Of a stretch of DNA of 64,000 nucleotides, positions 17,306 to 26,202 are shown piece by piece. The stretch comes from Zongyangia gallinarum. Its GTDB lineage: Bacteria; Bacillota; Clostridia; Oscillospirales; Ruminococcaceae. Below the pieces are notes generated by a model. That model worked only from the letters and a program-made list of their open reading frames with translations. It searched no databases and was not told where the DNA came from. Within the stretch, counting starts at the first letter, position 1. The number at the start of each line of letters is the position of its first letter. Location of the stretch: the NCBI GenBank assembly GCA_904419315.1, contig CAJFQY010000004.1, positions 1 to 64,000 on the forward strand, given 5' to 3'. Position numbers and translations under genes: made by a program.

Positions 17306-18691
17306 TTGAAAAAAAACTTGGCCATTCTTTTGGCCTTTATCCTGATACTTGGACTGGCTGCATGCGGAACAACACGGGAGACCTCCTCCTCCCAAGCGGC
17401 TGCCCCTTCCTCGGATGGGGCGGGCGCTACCCAGCAGCAAAGCCATTTCAACATTCTTGTTGCCTACGCCCCAGCAAAGGATGGCGATGCCTTAGAGCAA
17501 GCGGCCATACTGCTGGGGGAAACGGTAGGCGGCGATCTGTTCCCCATTGAGAAAGAAACGGAGAAAGATTTCTCTACCTACGAATTTGTTTTGCTGGGAT
17601 TTTCCGCTGTAGACAGTACCCTGCCGGAAACCATACAGAATTTTCTTGGGGAGAATGATTTTGGAGCAAGAACGATTTTCCCCTTTGTAGCTGGAGATGG
17701 AAATGATTCCAATGAAATTCTCTCCGCAATTTCACAGCTGCAGCCTGGTGCTCTTTTGGGAGAGACGGTTCTGCTGCTTTCCGAAGACACAGGGGAGGAG
17801 GAAATCAAAGCATGGGCCCAGGGACTGGAGCTGTCTGACGAGGAATTTGTTCCTGAGAACGGCGATGGCAATACGGTAGTCACTGCCGCTGTAACTCCCC
17901 AGGCTCAACAGGTCCTATATCTGTGGGAGGAAGGCAATGTTCCTGCCACCACAGAGTATACTGTCAACAATGGCAACTACTCAGATGACCCGGATTTCCG
18001 ACCCTATCTCACCAGCTTCCCGGTACCAGAGGGAACAGAGATCAAGGGTGCAGTCCTGATCTGTCCTGGCGGAGCATTTCAGTTTCGCAGCGACCATCCG
18101 GAAGGCATAGATGTAGCGGAAGCCTTAAGCCAGCTTGGATATCAGAGCTTTGTAGTAGACTATCGCTTGCGGCCCTATACCCAACAGGAAGGCGCGTTGG
18201 ATCTGGCCCGTGCCGTTCGATTTGTCCGGGCCCACGCCAGTGAATATGGCATAGATGAAGAGGACATTGCTGTTATGGGATTTTCCGCCGGTGGGATCCT
18301 AAGCGGCGAGATGCTGCTGAATTTTGATGGGCAGGTCAACGGCACAGCGTTGGATCCAGACTATGTACCGGACGACCTTGACGCTGTTTCTGCCGACGCG
18401 TCGGCCTGTGGTATGATCTACTCCTTTTATGGACGGCTGAGCGTTGGAACCACCGATGTAGCATTGCTGCGGTCCGGAAATCTGCCTCCTACTTTTTACT
18501 GCTATGGTACCCGTGATCCATTCTATGAGCAGTTTTTGGCCAATGCCGATGCAGCGGAAGAGGCCGGCGTTTCGGTACAGCGGCTGCAACTCGACAACAT
18601 GCCTCACGGCTTTGGAGCAGATGGCGGATGGATCCCCACCTACGATCAATGGCTGTCGGGAATCTTTGAAAGCGCTTCAGGCCGAAGCTGA
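17306..18691 (+). CDS. Lipoprotein with degenerate flavodoxin domain fused to esterase
   Basis: A 461-residue lipoprotein from TTG 17306, set by AGAGG 8 bases upstream; the signal ends in LAAC (Cys20). Residues about 50-180 resemble a flavodoxin (FNILVAYAPAKDGDALEQ, FVLLGFSAVDSTLPETIQNF, TIFPFVAGDG), but the SxTGNT phosphate loop and the YPIWW flavin-stacking residues are lost, so FMN binding is unlikely. Residues about 190-455 form an alpha/beta hydrolase with CPGGAFQF, nucleophile Ser327 in GFSAGG, YGTRDPFY and His in MPHGFGADGG. It follows the intact flavodoxin lipoprotein by 20 bases, suggesting duplication, decay of the flavin site and fusion to an esterase like that at 14305. Confidence 0.82.
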   Translation: MKKNLAILLAFILILGLAACGTTRETSSSQAAAPSSDGAGATQQQSHFNILVAYAPAKDGDALEQAAILLGETVGGDLFPIEKETEKDFSTYEFVLLGFSAVDSTLPETIQNFLGENDFGARTIFPFVAGDGNDSNEILSAISQLQPGALLGETVLLLSEDTGEEEIKAWAQGLELSDEEFVPENGDGNTVVTAAVTPQAQQVLYLWEEGNVPATTEYTVNNGNYSDDPDFRPYLTSFPVPEGTEIKGAVLICPGGAFQFRSDHPEGIDVAEALSQLGYQSFVVDYRLRPYTQQEGALDLARAVRFVRAHASEYGIDEEDIAVMGFSAGGILSGEMLLNFDGQVNGTALDPDYVPDDLDAVSADASACGMIYSFYGRLSVGTTDVALLRSGNLPPTFYCYGTRDPFYEQFLANADAAEEAGVSVQRLQLDNMPHGFGADGGWIPTYDQWLSGIFESASGRS

Positions 18692-18720
18692 CATTCGCTT
18701 TGGGAATATAAAAATAAACA

Positions 18721-18764
18721 GGCAACCCTTCCCGTATCAGTCGGGAGGGGTTTGCCTTTGTTCT
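18721..18764 (+). terminator. Probable terminator after the fusion lipoprotein
   Basis: GGCAACCCTTCCCG and CGGGAGGGGTTTGCC form an imperfect stem with one bulge, 7-base loop, followed by a T-rich tract. Confidence 0.65.
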
Positions 18765-18797
18765 TTGCCGCAATCAGAAAGAGGGGTTGTACAAGCT

Positions 18798-20156
18798 ATG
18801 GAGGAAAAAACGGAAAAGTATCTATTTGAATCAATGCCGGTGCCGAAAGCGGTGGCAACATTGGCAATTCCCACCATCATTAGTCAGGTAGTAACGATGA
18901 TCTATAATTTGGCTGATACCTTTTTTATAGGCCAGATTGGAGATCCCACCATGGTGGCGGCAGTATCCCTGGTGTCACCGTGGTTTAACCTGCTCACCGC
19001 GCTGGGCAACTTATTCGGCCTAGGAGGAAGTAGCCTGATTTCCCGGATGCTGGGCGCCCAAAACCACAGAGATATCAAACATGTAGCCGCATTCAGTGTG
19101 TGGGGAGGGGCAGCGGCTACCTTGATCTTTTCTATGGTAACCTACTTTACCCGTAATCCACTTTTGTATTTCTTAGGGGCGAGCTCAGCCACCTATGGTT
19201 ATGCGGAAAGCTATCTGTTTTGGGTGGTGGTATTGGGCGGAATTCCCACCATGGTTAGCCTGACATTGGGCCATCTGCTGCGCAGTGAGGGACATGCTCG
19301 ACAAGCCAGTGCCGGGATGATGTTTGGCGGTATCCTCAATGTGGTATTAGACCCGATTCTGATTTTCGGTTTTCATATGGATGTAACAGGGGCCGCTATT
19401 GCCACAGCATTTTCCAATGCTGCCTCTGTCGTATTTTTTGTTGTTTGCTACCTCCGTCTCGGAAATAAAACGGCAGTGTCCCTTCATCCAAAAAATTTTA
19501 CTTTCCGGTTCACCGGCCCAGTCTTTTCGGTGGGACTGGCCTCTGCGTTGGCTACAGCTTTGGGAAACGCTTCCAACATGGTGATGGTGCGTCTCGCCTC
19601 CGGATATGGGGATATTCCTGTAGCAGCCTACGGCATTGTCAAACGGATTGACCAGTTCCCGCTGAACGTCTCCATGGGGCTATGTCAGGGCTTTATGCCC
19701 CTGGTAGGATATAGTTTTGCAGCAAAAAATTATCAGCGAATGCTCCATGTTTCCGTGTTTTCCTGGAAGACAGCCCTTGTAATGTCCGCCTGTTTTGTGG
19801 CCTGCTTTGCCATCTTTGCGCCACAAATTCTGCATTTGTTTATCCCAGAGGAACAGACCAGCACGTTGGGAGCCCAGTTTTTGAGGATTGCGTGCCTGGC
19901 CGTTCCACTGACTTCGGTGAACTTCCTGATTAGCTACACCTTGCAGGCAATGGGGAAGGGAATACCCTCTGCAATCCTTACCTTCAGCAGGCAGGGGCTT
20001 CTCAATATCCCATTGCTCATCCTTATGAATATCACCATTGGAATGTATGGAATGATCTGGACACAGTTGGTAGTAGAAATCATCATGCTGCCTGTCTCTT
20101 TGGGAATCTATGCTTTTACCTTGAAACGGTTGAGCCCCTCTGCCCAAGGACGATGA
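18798..20156 (+). CDS. MATE family efflux transporter
   Basis: Twelve-helix multidrug/toxin exporter driven by Na+ or H+. It is 452 residues from ATG 18798 (MEEKTEKYLFESMPVPKAVA); the frame opens far upstream inside the previous gene, but that part is overlap. Family features are IPTIISQVVTMIYNLADTFF, GGSSLISRMLGAQ, and the repeat in the second half AAYGIVKRIDQFPLNVSMG. The ribosome site GAGGGG is a little distant (11 bases). It sits between the esterase lipoprotein operon and aldo/keto reductases; the exported substrate is unknown. Confidence 0.92.
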   Translation: MEEKTEKYLFESMPVPKAVATLAIPTIISQVVTMIYNLADTFFIGQIGDPTMVAAVSLVSPWFNLLTALGNLFGLGGSSLISRMLGAQNHRDIKHVAAFSVWGGAAATLIFSMVTYFTRNPLLYFLGASSATYGYAESYLFWVVVLGGIPTMVSLTLGHLLRSEGHARQASAGMMFGGILNVVLDPILIFGFHMDVTGAAIATAFSNAASVVFFVVCYLRLGNKTAVSLHPKNFTFRFTGPVFSVGLASALATALGNASNMVMVRLASGYGDIPVAAYGIVKRIDQFPLNVSMGLCQGFMPLVGYSFAAKNYQRMLHVSVFSWKTALVMSACFVACFAIFAPQILHLFIPEEQTSTLGAQFLRIACLAVPLTSVNFLISYTLQAMGKGIPSAILTFSRQGLLNIPLLILMNITIGMYGMIWTQLVVEIIMLPVSLGIYAFTLKRLSPSAQGR

Positions 20157-20246
20157 TAACCTTTAGGTTGCAACTGCCAAACAAAAGGAAACTTCTGCTT
20201 TGTATCCGGCAAGCCTATAATAGAGACAAAGGAGATGACATTCGAC

Positions 20247-21263
20247 ATGCAGACAAGAACATTGGGTAAGGATCTGACAGTTTCCGCCGTGGGTCTGGGA
20301 TGTATGGGCTTTTCCCACGCTTATGGGGCCCCGACGGAAGAGAAGGATACAATCAACCTGCTCCGGCAGGCGGTAGATATTGGTTACACTTTTTTTGACA
20401 CCGCAGAGGTGTATGGAACACCGGCAGATCCCCATGTCAATGAACGCCTGGTGGGGGAAGCGTTGGCGCCTTACCGGAACAAGGTGATCATCGCCACCAA
20501 ATTTGGCCTGCGCTTTGATTTTGCAAGCGGCAAGGTGCCTTTGCCGTTGGTTCCGGATTCCCGGCCGGGGACAATTAGAAAATCGGTGGAAGACTCGCTC
20601 AAACGTCTGCAAACCGATCATATTGACTTGTATTTTCAACATCGCATTGACCCAGCCATCAGCCCAGAGGAAGTAGCCGGCGTCATGGCGGACTTGATCC
20701 GGGAAGGGAAAATTACACACTGGGGGATTTCAGAAGCCAACGAGGATTATCTGCGCCGGGCTCATCGGGTTTGCCCAGTGACCGCGGTACAAAACCGCTA
20801 CTCCATGATGGCGAGACACTATGAATCCCTGTTTCCAGTGTTAGAGGAATTGGGAGTGGGCTTGGTGGCTTTCTCTCCCATGGCAAACGGATTTCTCACC
20901 GGCAAATATGGCAAGGGGGAACACTTCGACCGACAATACGACTACCGGGCTGCCATGCCACAGTTTACCGATGAGGCAGTGGATCAAAATCAAAAACTGT
21001 TAGAACTGCTTCATCACATGGCAAAACAGAAAAACGCCACACCTGCCCAGATTTCCATGGCGTGGATGCTCTGTAAAAAGCCATGGATTGTCCCCATTCC
21101 GGGAACACGCAAACCGGAGCGGATGAAGGAAAATATGGGCGCTGCCGCAATCCCGCTGACGGAATCGGAAATCAATGCCTTGGATGAGGCTTTAAATCAT
21201 ATGCAAATGTCGGCAGTTTATGGCGTAATGCCGGCCAAGATGAATCATACTGTTGCAAAATAG
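20247..21263 (+). CDS. Aldo/keto reductase, AKR13-like
   Basis: NADPH-dependent TIM-barrel oxidoreductase, 338 residues. Catalytic tetrad residues are seen in FFDTAEVYG (Asp, Tyr), VIIATKFG (Lys) and YFQHRIDP (His). The cofactor end has PIPGTRKPERMKENMGAA. The start GLGCMGFSHAYG is typical of the YakC/AKR13 group. AAAGGAG at 20228-20234 overlaps ATG 20235, so ATG 20247 is chosen. A TATAAT at 20216-20221 may be its -10, with a poor -35. A second aldo/keto reductase follows 29 bases later. Confidence 0.9.
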   Translation: MQTRTLGKDLTVSAVGLGCMGFSHAYGAPTEEKDTINLLRQAVDIGYTFFDTAEVYGTPADPHVNERLVGEALAPYRNKVIIATKFGLRFDFASGKVPLPLVPDSRPGTIRKSVEDSLKRLQTDHIDLYFQHRIDPAISPEEVAGVMADLIREGKITHWGISEANEDYLRRAHRVCPVTAVQNRYSMMARHYESLFPVLEELGVGLVAFSPMANGFLTGKYGKGEHFDRQYDYRAAMPQFTDEAVDQNQKLLELLHHMAKQKNATPAQISMAWMLCKKPWIVPIPGTRKPERMKENMGAAAIPLTESEINALDEALNHMQMSAVYGVMPAKMNHTVAK

Positions 21264-21292
21264 TTGCAATGAATAAAAAGGAGGAATTTGCC

Positions 21293-22138
21293 ATGGAATA
21301 TGCCGAGCTAAACAATGGAGTCAAGATACCTATGGCAGGCATTGGTACCTTTCTGCTGGCTCCGGATGATGCAGAGGCATCTGTTCTCCATGCGTTGGGG
21401 TGTGGATACCGTCTGATTGACACAGCCAATGCCTATCTCAATGAAAAGGCTGTGGGACGGGCTATCAAGGCATCCGGGGTCGCTCGGGAGGAGATTTTTT
21501 TGGAGACAAAACTCTGGCCCAGCTTTTATGAACAACCGGACGCGGTAGAAAAGACCCTGGAACGGCTGGATACCTCTTATATTGATCTGCTCCTTCTCCA
21601 CCAGCCGGCCGGAAATTATGTAGCTGGCTATCAGCTGATGGAAAAGGCTTATCAGGAGGGAAAAGTGAAAGCCATCGGCCTTTCTAACTTCACAGTGGAG
21701 CAGATTCAGGAGATACTAAAGATCTGTGAGATAAAGCCAACAGTATTGCAGACCGAAGTGCATCCTTACTCTCAAGAAAAGGAATTAAAACAATTTCTTT
21801 CCCAAGAGGGGATAGTCATCCAGGCATGGTATCCGCTGGGCCATGGAGACAAAGCGCTTATCCAGGAACCGTTGTTTACTGAACTTGCCCATAAATACGG
21901 GAAATCCAATGCTCAGATTATTCTGCGCTGGCATATCCAGGACGGCAACATTGTCATCCCCGGCTCCAAAAACCCGGCACATATTCAGGATAATTTCGCG
22001 CTGTTCGACTTTTCCCTCACTCCGGAGGAGATGGAGAAGATCGGTGGCCTGGATCGGCAAAAACGCTATTATACCAGCACCCCAGAAATGCTAAAGAGAT
22101 ATGCGGAGACGATTCCCGCAGTAGATGAACAGAAATAA
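21293..22138 (+). CDS. Aldo/keto reductase, 2,5-diketogluconate reductase-like
   Basis: A 281-residue aldo/keto reductase of the AKR5 type. Motifs: GYRLIDTANAYLNE (Asp and Tyr), FLETKLWPS (Lys), LLLLHQPAG (His), GLSNFTVEQI, and IVIPGSKNPAHIQDN for the NADP phosphate. AAAAGGAGG at 21276-21284 gives ATG 21293. It is sandwiched between another aldo/keto reductase and a flavin reductase in a close operon. Reduces small aldehydes or keto sugars; substrate unknown. Confidence 0.92.
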   Translation: MEYAELNNGVKIPMAGIGTFLLAPDDAEASVLHALGCGYRLIDTANAYLNEKAVGRAIKASGVAREEIFLETKLWPSFYEQPDAVEKTLERLDTSYIDLLLLHQPAGNYVAGYQLMEKAYQEGKVKAIGLSNFTVEQIQEILKICEIKPTVLQTEVHPYSQEKELKQFLSQEGIVIQAWYPLGHGDKALIQEPLFTELAHKYGKSNAQIILRWHIQDGNIVIPGSKNPAHIQDNFALFDFSLTPEEMEKIGGLDRQKRYYTSTPEMLKRYAETIPAVDEQK

Positions 22139-22153
22139 AAAGGAGTATCTGTC

Positions 22154-22711
22154 ATGAGAAATAATTTTGGAACAGAATCTTGGTTTTTCCCCCTGCCGGT
22201 GCTTATTATCGGCACTTATAACGAGGATGGAACCGCTGATGCTATGAATGCGGCCTGGGGCGGACTCTATGATGCCGACAAGGTGGTGCTCTGCCTGAGC
22301 GCTGGCCATAAAACCACCAAGAATATTGAGGCCCAGGGCGCTTTTACAATCAGCTTTGCGGACGCCGACCATGTGATCTCTTCTGATTATGTAGGCATGG
22401 TCTCCGCCAACACAGAACACAAAAAGATGGAGAAATCTGGCTTTCATACCACAAAATCTTCTTTTATCAATGCCCCCATTCTGGATGAATTGCCTGTAGC
22501 GCTAGAATGCAAGTTCCTCAAGTACAGCGAAGATGGAAATATCATCGGTCAAATTGTCAATGTCAGTGTTGATGAAAGTGCCCTAGGAGCAGACGGGAAG
22601 ATTGACTTCACGAAATTCCGTCCCATATCCTTTGAGCCGGTCCACAGGGCTTATCATGTGCTGGGGGAAAAGGTGGGCAACGCATTCCAAGACGGTGGGA
22701 CGTTGAAATAA
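22154..22711 (+). CDS. Flavin reductase-like FMN-binding protein
   Basis: A 185-residue flavin reductase-like split-barrel protein. The opening NFGTESWFFPLPVLIIGTYNE and the FMN-contacting MNAAWGGLYDADKVVLCLS are characteristic, as is the HKTTKNIEAQGAFTISF core. Such proteins bind FMN and reduce flavin or other acceptors with NAD(P)H. It has an AAAAGGAG ribosome site and follows the aldo/keto reductase by 15 bases, closing the three-gene set. Confidence 0.88.
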   Translation: MRNNFGTESWFFPLPVLIIGTYNEDGTADAMNAAWGGLYDADKVVLCLSAGHKTTKNIEAQGAFTISFADADHVISSDYVGMVSANTEHKKMEKSGFHTTKSSFINAPILDELPVALECKFLKYSEDGNIIGQIVNVSVDESALGADGKIDFTKFRPISFEPVHRAYHVLGEKVGNAFQDGGTLK

Positions 22712-22820
22712 TACTTAAAATTGTTCTCGCCAAACAGGCAAAACCGTCGTTATGGAGATCACTAGAATGGCCTATCATCCTATATTGCCGATATTTCGAT
22801 CCAAGTTACGGAATTTGTTT

Positions 22821-22859
22821 ATGCTTTATAAGCATTGATTGCGATTGGACATAAGCATT
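22821..22859 (+). promoter_or_regulatory. Candidate operator upstream of the ferredoxin-type aldo/keto reductase
   Basis: A 15-bp perfect palindrome ATGCTTTATAAGCAT (22821-22835) and a repeat of its right half ATAAGCATT at 22851-22859, 23 bp from the first copy (22828). The second copy overlaps the -35 of the promoter below, suggesting a dimeric repressor or activator site. Confidence 0.5.
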
Positions 22860-22887
22860 AGACATTAGGCCAATTCCTATTTATAAT
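22858..22887 (+). promoter_or_regulatory. Promoter for the 4Fe-4S aldo/keto reductase
   Basis: TTAGAC (22858-22863), 18 bases, TATAAT (22882-22887). The -35 is weak, as expected for a regulated promoter. Confidence 0.55.
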
Positions 22888-22944
22888 AGGCTTGCAAGGA
22901 ATTTCATAGATTGAAATATTTGCAGTAGGGGAGAGAAACGTTTT

Positions 22945-24042
22945 ATGGAATATCGGAAGTTGCCTCATGGAAGCGAACAAATCAGTGTGCTTGGTTTTGG
23001 TACCAGTTCCATCGGTATGGCTGGGGAGAAGGAAATGGAAGCTACAATCACCATGGCCCTGGAAAATGGGATCAATTATTTCGATTTGGCTTCTGCCGAT
23101 GGGGCTCCCTTTTCCGTCTTCGGCAGGGTCCTAGCAGGCCAGCGGGAAAAAGCATATTTTCAGATCCACTTCGGCGCCAATTATCAGGGCGGTAAATATA
23201 GCTGGACAACGGATCTGGATACGATCAAGCGTTCTATTGATTGGCAGCTTAATGCCCTGAAAACCGATTACATTGACTTCGGATTTCTCCATTGTATTGA
23301 TGAAGAATCCGATCTGCATCATGCCCTCAAAGGCGGCATCCTGGATTACATATTGAAGCTGAAAGAAGATGGCGTAGTCCGACATATCGGCCTTTCATCC
23401 CATACGCCAAGCATCGTGGAGACGGTGCTGGATACGGGAATTCTTGATATGCTGATGTTTAGCATCAATCCGGCCTATGATTATCAGAAAAAAGGGGAAT
23501 TTGCTATTGGAGATGTGGAGCAGCGACAGAATCTTTACCGGCGTTGTGAGGCCAAAGGCGTCGGGATCTCGGTCATGAAGGCGTTTTCCGGAGGGCAATT
23601 GCTCAACGCCAGAACCTCGCCTTTTGGAAGGGCACTGACAGAATACCAATGTATTCAGTATGCGTTGGATAAGCCTGGTGTTTTGACCGTGCTCCCCGGT
23701 GTACGCAATCGAAAAGATCTCCAGCGCATTCTCGGCTTTGTAGAGGCGGGATCAGAAGAAAAGGACTATTCGGTTCTGGGAACCTTTGCTCCCCAGGAAG
23801 CGGCGGGAGTCTGTGTTTATTGTAACCATTGCCAGCCCTGCCCCGCTGGATTGGATGTGGGCCTAATTAATAAATATTACGATCTGGCGCTGGCGGGAGA
23901 CGAGTTGGCGAAAGATCACTATGCCCATTTGGACACCAAAGCGGGGGATTGTATTGGCTGCGGCCATTGTGATTCCCGTTGTCCTTTTCATGTGGGACAG
24001 GTGGACAGGATGCAGACAATCCAGGCCTATTTTGGGGAATAA
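22945..24042 (+). CDS. Aldo/keto reductase with C-terminal 4Fe-4S ferredoxin domain
   Basis: A 365-residue fusion of an aldo/keto reductase barrel with a bis-[4Fe-4S] domain. The barrel begins LGFGTSSIGMAG and has NYFDLASADG and DFGFLHCID at the catalytic positions; the usual Tyr of the Asp-x-Ala-x-x-Tyr motif is not obvious, so the reductase chemistry may differ. The ferredoxin part has CVYCNHCQPCP and CIGCGHCDSRCP. Such proteins are common in anaerobes and may exchange electrons with ferredoxin. GGGGAGAG precedes ATG 22945. Confidence 0.9.
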   Translation: MEYRKLPHGSEQISVLGFGTSSIGMAGEKEMEATITMALENGINYFDLASADGAPFSVFGRVLAGQREKAYFQIHFGANYQGGKYSWTTDLDTIKRSIDWQLNALKTDYIDFGFLHCIDEESDLHHALKGGILDYILKLKEDGVVRHIGLSSHTPSIVETVLDTGILDMLMFSINPAYDYQKKGEFAIGDVEQRQNLYRRCEAKGVGISVMKAFSGGQLLNARTSPFGRALTEYQCIQYALDKPGVLTVLPGVRNRKDLQRILGFVEAGSEEKDYSVLGTFAPQEAAGVCVYCNHCQPCPAGLDVGLINKYYDLALAGDELAKDHYAHLDTKAGDCIGCGHCDSRCPFHVGQVDRMQTIQAYFGE

Positions 24043-24136
24043 CGAAAGCACTGCTTTACCCCATTTAAGAAATTCTGGATTCTACCTGGGAGATAGACAC
24101 GAAATACATCATAAGTATGCGGGAGGATATTTTTTC

Positions 24137-24838
24137 ATGAAACCCAAAATGATGCTAAAAATGGGGATAGACCTGATTATGACGGTTCTGCTGTTTTGCC
24201 AGATGGCCTATATGCTCATTGGCGAAACGGCCCATGAATGGTTGGGAGCCGCCATGTTTCTGCTGTTTATCCTGCACCATATCCTGAACTGGCGGTGGTA
24301 TAGGAACTTGATAAAGGGAAGGTATGGCGCTCTTCGGATTTTGCAGACGATTGTGAATGTTCTAGTTTTTGTCTCCATGATTGGCCTGATGGTCAGCGGT
24401 GTCATCCTATCCCGAGAGGTGTTTGTATTTCTGCCTATTGACGGCAGTATGAGCTTTGCCCGGACACTGCATATGTTGGCGTCTTATTGGGGCTTCATCC
24501 TGATGAGTGCCCATCTCGGCCTGCATTGGGGCATGATCATGGGAATGGTGCGGAAGATGGGCGGAAAGATGAAACCCTCATCTCTTCGCACCTGGATTCT
24601 ACGGATTCTGGCGCTGGTAATCTGTGGCTTTGGCGTCTATGCTTTCTTTAAACATAATATTGCCGATTATTTGTTCCTGCGCAGTGAATTTGTATTTTTC
24701 GATATGGAGCAGCCCCTTGTGCTTTTCTTCGGAGAGTACTTTGCCATGATGACCTTGTGGGCTTGTGTTTCTTACTATGTATCCAAATTGCTCCAGAAAT
24801 TCTCAGGGAAGAAGCTTCCAAAAGAGTCTGATGTTTAG
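24137..24838 (+). CDS. DUF4405 membrane protein
   Basis: A 233-residue protein with about five to six transmembrane helices. The signature LHHILNWRWY (His47, His48) is typical of DUF4405, a family resembling cytochrome-b-type membrane proteins; a second pair of His lies in HMLASYWGFILMSAHLGLHWG. Heme binding is an inference. GGGAGGA at 24121-24127 supports ATG 24137. It is close behind the ferredoxin-type aldo/keto reductase and may move electrons across the membrane. Its 3' end overlaps the start of the kinase fragment. Confidence 0.82.
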   Translation: MKPKMMLKMGIDLIMTVLLFCQMAYMLIGETAHEWLGAAMFLLFILHHILNWRWYRNLIKGRYGALRILQTIVNVLVFVSMIGLMVSGVILSREVFVFLPIDGSMSFARTLHMLASYWGFILMSAHLGLHWGMIMGMVRKMGGKMKPSSLRTWILRILALVICGFGVYAFFKHNIADYLFLRSEFVFFDMEQPLVLFFGEYFAMMTLWACVSYYVSKLLQKFSGKKLPKESDV

Positions 24839-25277
24839 AGCCAACCAAGGCCTGCTTTCATTTGAAGGAGCATGGGAAGAAAAAAATTTGGAAATCGAAA
24901 CCAGTGTGGAAGAGGAAGTTTTTGTGGATACCGATGGGCAGCTGCTCTCTCTGGTTTGGAACAACCTGTTCTCCAACGCCATCAAATTTACGGAGGATAA
25001 TGGCAAAATAACCCTCTCCCTGACCACGGAGGGAGAAAATGCGGTTGTGCGGGTATCGGATACCGGTTGTGGCATTCCACCAGAAGTAGGACAACATATT
25101 TTTGAAAAATTTTACCAGGGTGACACCTCTCATGCGACCCAGGGTAATGGGCTGGGGCTGGCTCTGGTGAAGCGGGTGATGGATATTGTAGGCGGAGATA
25201 TTTCTGTCAGCAGCCAGGTGGGAAAAGGAAGCACATTTACAGTCAAAATCAGGAGAAAACAAAATGGAGAGGCTTAA
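24831..25277 (+). pseudogene. Truncated sensor histidine kinase, ATPase domain only
   Basis: About 148 residues carrying a complete HATPase domain: N box NNLFSNAIKFT, G1 DTGCGIP, F box FEKFYQ, G2 GNGLGLAL and GKGSTFTVKI. The sensor, membrane helices and phospho-accepting His domain are gone. The first in-frame ATG, 24831, overlaps the end of the DUF4405 gene, and homology to kinases only begins at about SFEGAWEEKNLEIET. This looks like a deletion whose junction lies near 24838-24865. No response regulator is nearby. It might still be expressed as a free ATPase domain, but a remnant is more likely. Confidence 0.8.
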
Positions 25278-25283
25278 AAAATC

Positions 25284-26150
25284 GTGCACAGACTGTTATT
25301 CCCAGCAACAGCAATTGTGATTCTCAGTGTACCTGTGGCGACAGCAATGCTTCTTTACACCTTTCTTGTCGCTGGAAAGGACAGTCCCATCTCTTATATA
25401 TCCTATATTGTCTCGGCCTATGCTTTGACCATTGTTTGCCTGAGCCTTACCTCGCTGATTCGAAAAGCAAATCAATGGATCAGAAAAAATCCTTATGTCA
25501 GCCGCTATCTAGAAGACATCCCATTTAAGATGCGGATTTCCCTCCATCTATCCCTTGGAATTAACTTTGTATATGCAGGGGTTCACGCGTTTTCGGGAGT
25601 CTATTACCATTCCGTATGGTTTGGAACCTTGGCTGCATATTATATTTTTCTAGCTGTCATGCGCTATTTGTTGGTACGGTATGCCCACAAAAGTGGTTTT
25701 GGGGAAAATACAATTTCCGAATTAAAACGATATAGGCTGTGCGGAGCTATCCTCATCATGATGAATTTGGCATTGGCCGGCGTGGTAATCTTGGTGCTGT
25801 ATCAAAATCGGGGGTTTCATTATGCCGGGTCCCTTATTTATGTCATGGCGTTATATACGTTTTATACTACTATTATGGCGGTTATCAATGTGGTACGGTA
25901 TCGGAAATATCAAAGCCCGGTGATGTCGGCCGCGAAGGCTGTCAATTTGGCGGCAGCATTGGTTTCTATGCTGTCCTTGGAGACTGCTATGCTGGCCCAA
26001 TTTGATAATGGTAGCACGGCTTTTCGCCAGATAATGCTTGGCGCCACAGGAGGAGCTGTATGTGCCATCATTGTAGGGATGGGAAGTTTTATGATAATTC
26101 GCTCAACACGAAAGATGAAGAGGTTGCGTGAAGAGAACTTAAAAACATGA
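25284..26150 (+). CDS. Polytopic membrane protein of unknown function
   Basis: A 288-residue integral membrane protein with about seven to eight hydrophobic segments (for instance TAIVILSVPVATAMLLYTFL, FGTLAAYYIFLAVMRYLL, ILIMMNLALAGVVILVLY, GGAVCAIIVGMGSFMII). It ends in a short basic tail RSTRKMKRLREENLKT. I do not recognise the family beyond a general resemblance to clostridial permease-like hypotheticals. GTG 25284 is 6 bases after the kinase fragment stop. The small protein that follows at 26203 is probably in the same transcript. Confidence 0.75.
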   Translation: MHRLLFPATAIVILSVPVATAMLLYTFLVAGKDSPISYISYIVSAYALTIVCLSLTSLIRKANQWIRKNPYVSRYLEDIPFKMRISLHLSLGINFVYAGVHAFSGVYYHSVWFGTLAAYYIFLAVMRYLLVRYAHKSGFGENTISELKRYRLCGAILIMMNLALAGVVILVLYQNRGFHYAGSLIYVMALYTFYTTIMAVINVVRYRKYQSPVMSAAKAVNLAAALVSMLSLETAMLAQFDNGSTAFRQIMLGATGGAVCAIIVGMGSFMIIRSTRKMKRLREENLKT

Positions 26151-26202
26151 ATGGTTTTTATAGTGCCATGGTTATCCCATCAAGCAGAAAGGAAGATTGG
26201 TT

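Noticed and set aside
18504..18797. A 98-codon extension of the MATE gene
   Set aside because: It runs over the previous gene and a terminator; MATE homology and normal length begin at 18798.
23921..24136. N-terminal extension of the DUF4405 gene by 72 codons
   Set aside because: It overlaps the ferredoxin-type reductase in another frame; a strong GGGAGGA site marks ATG 24137.
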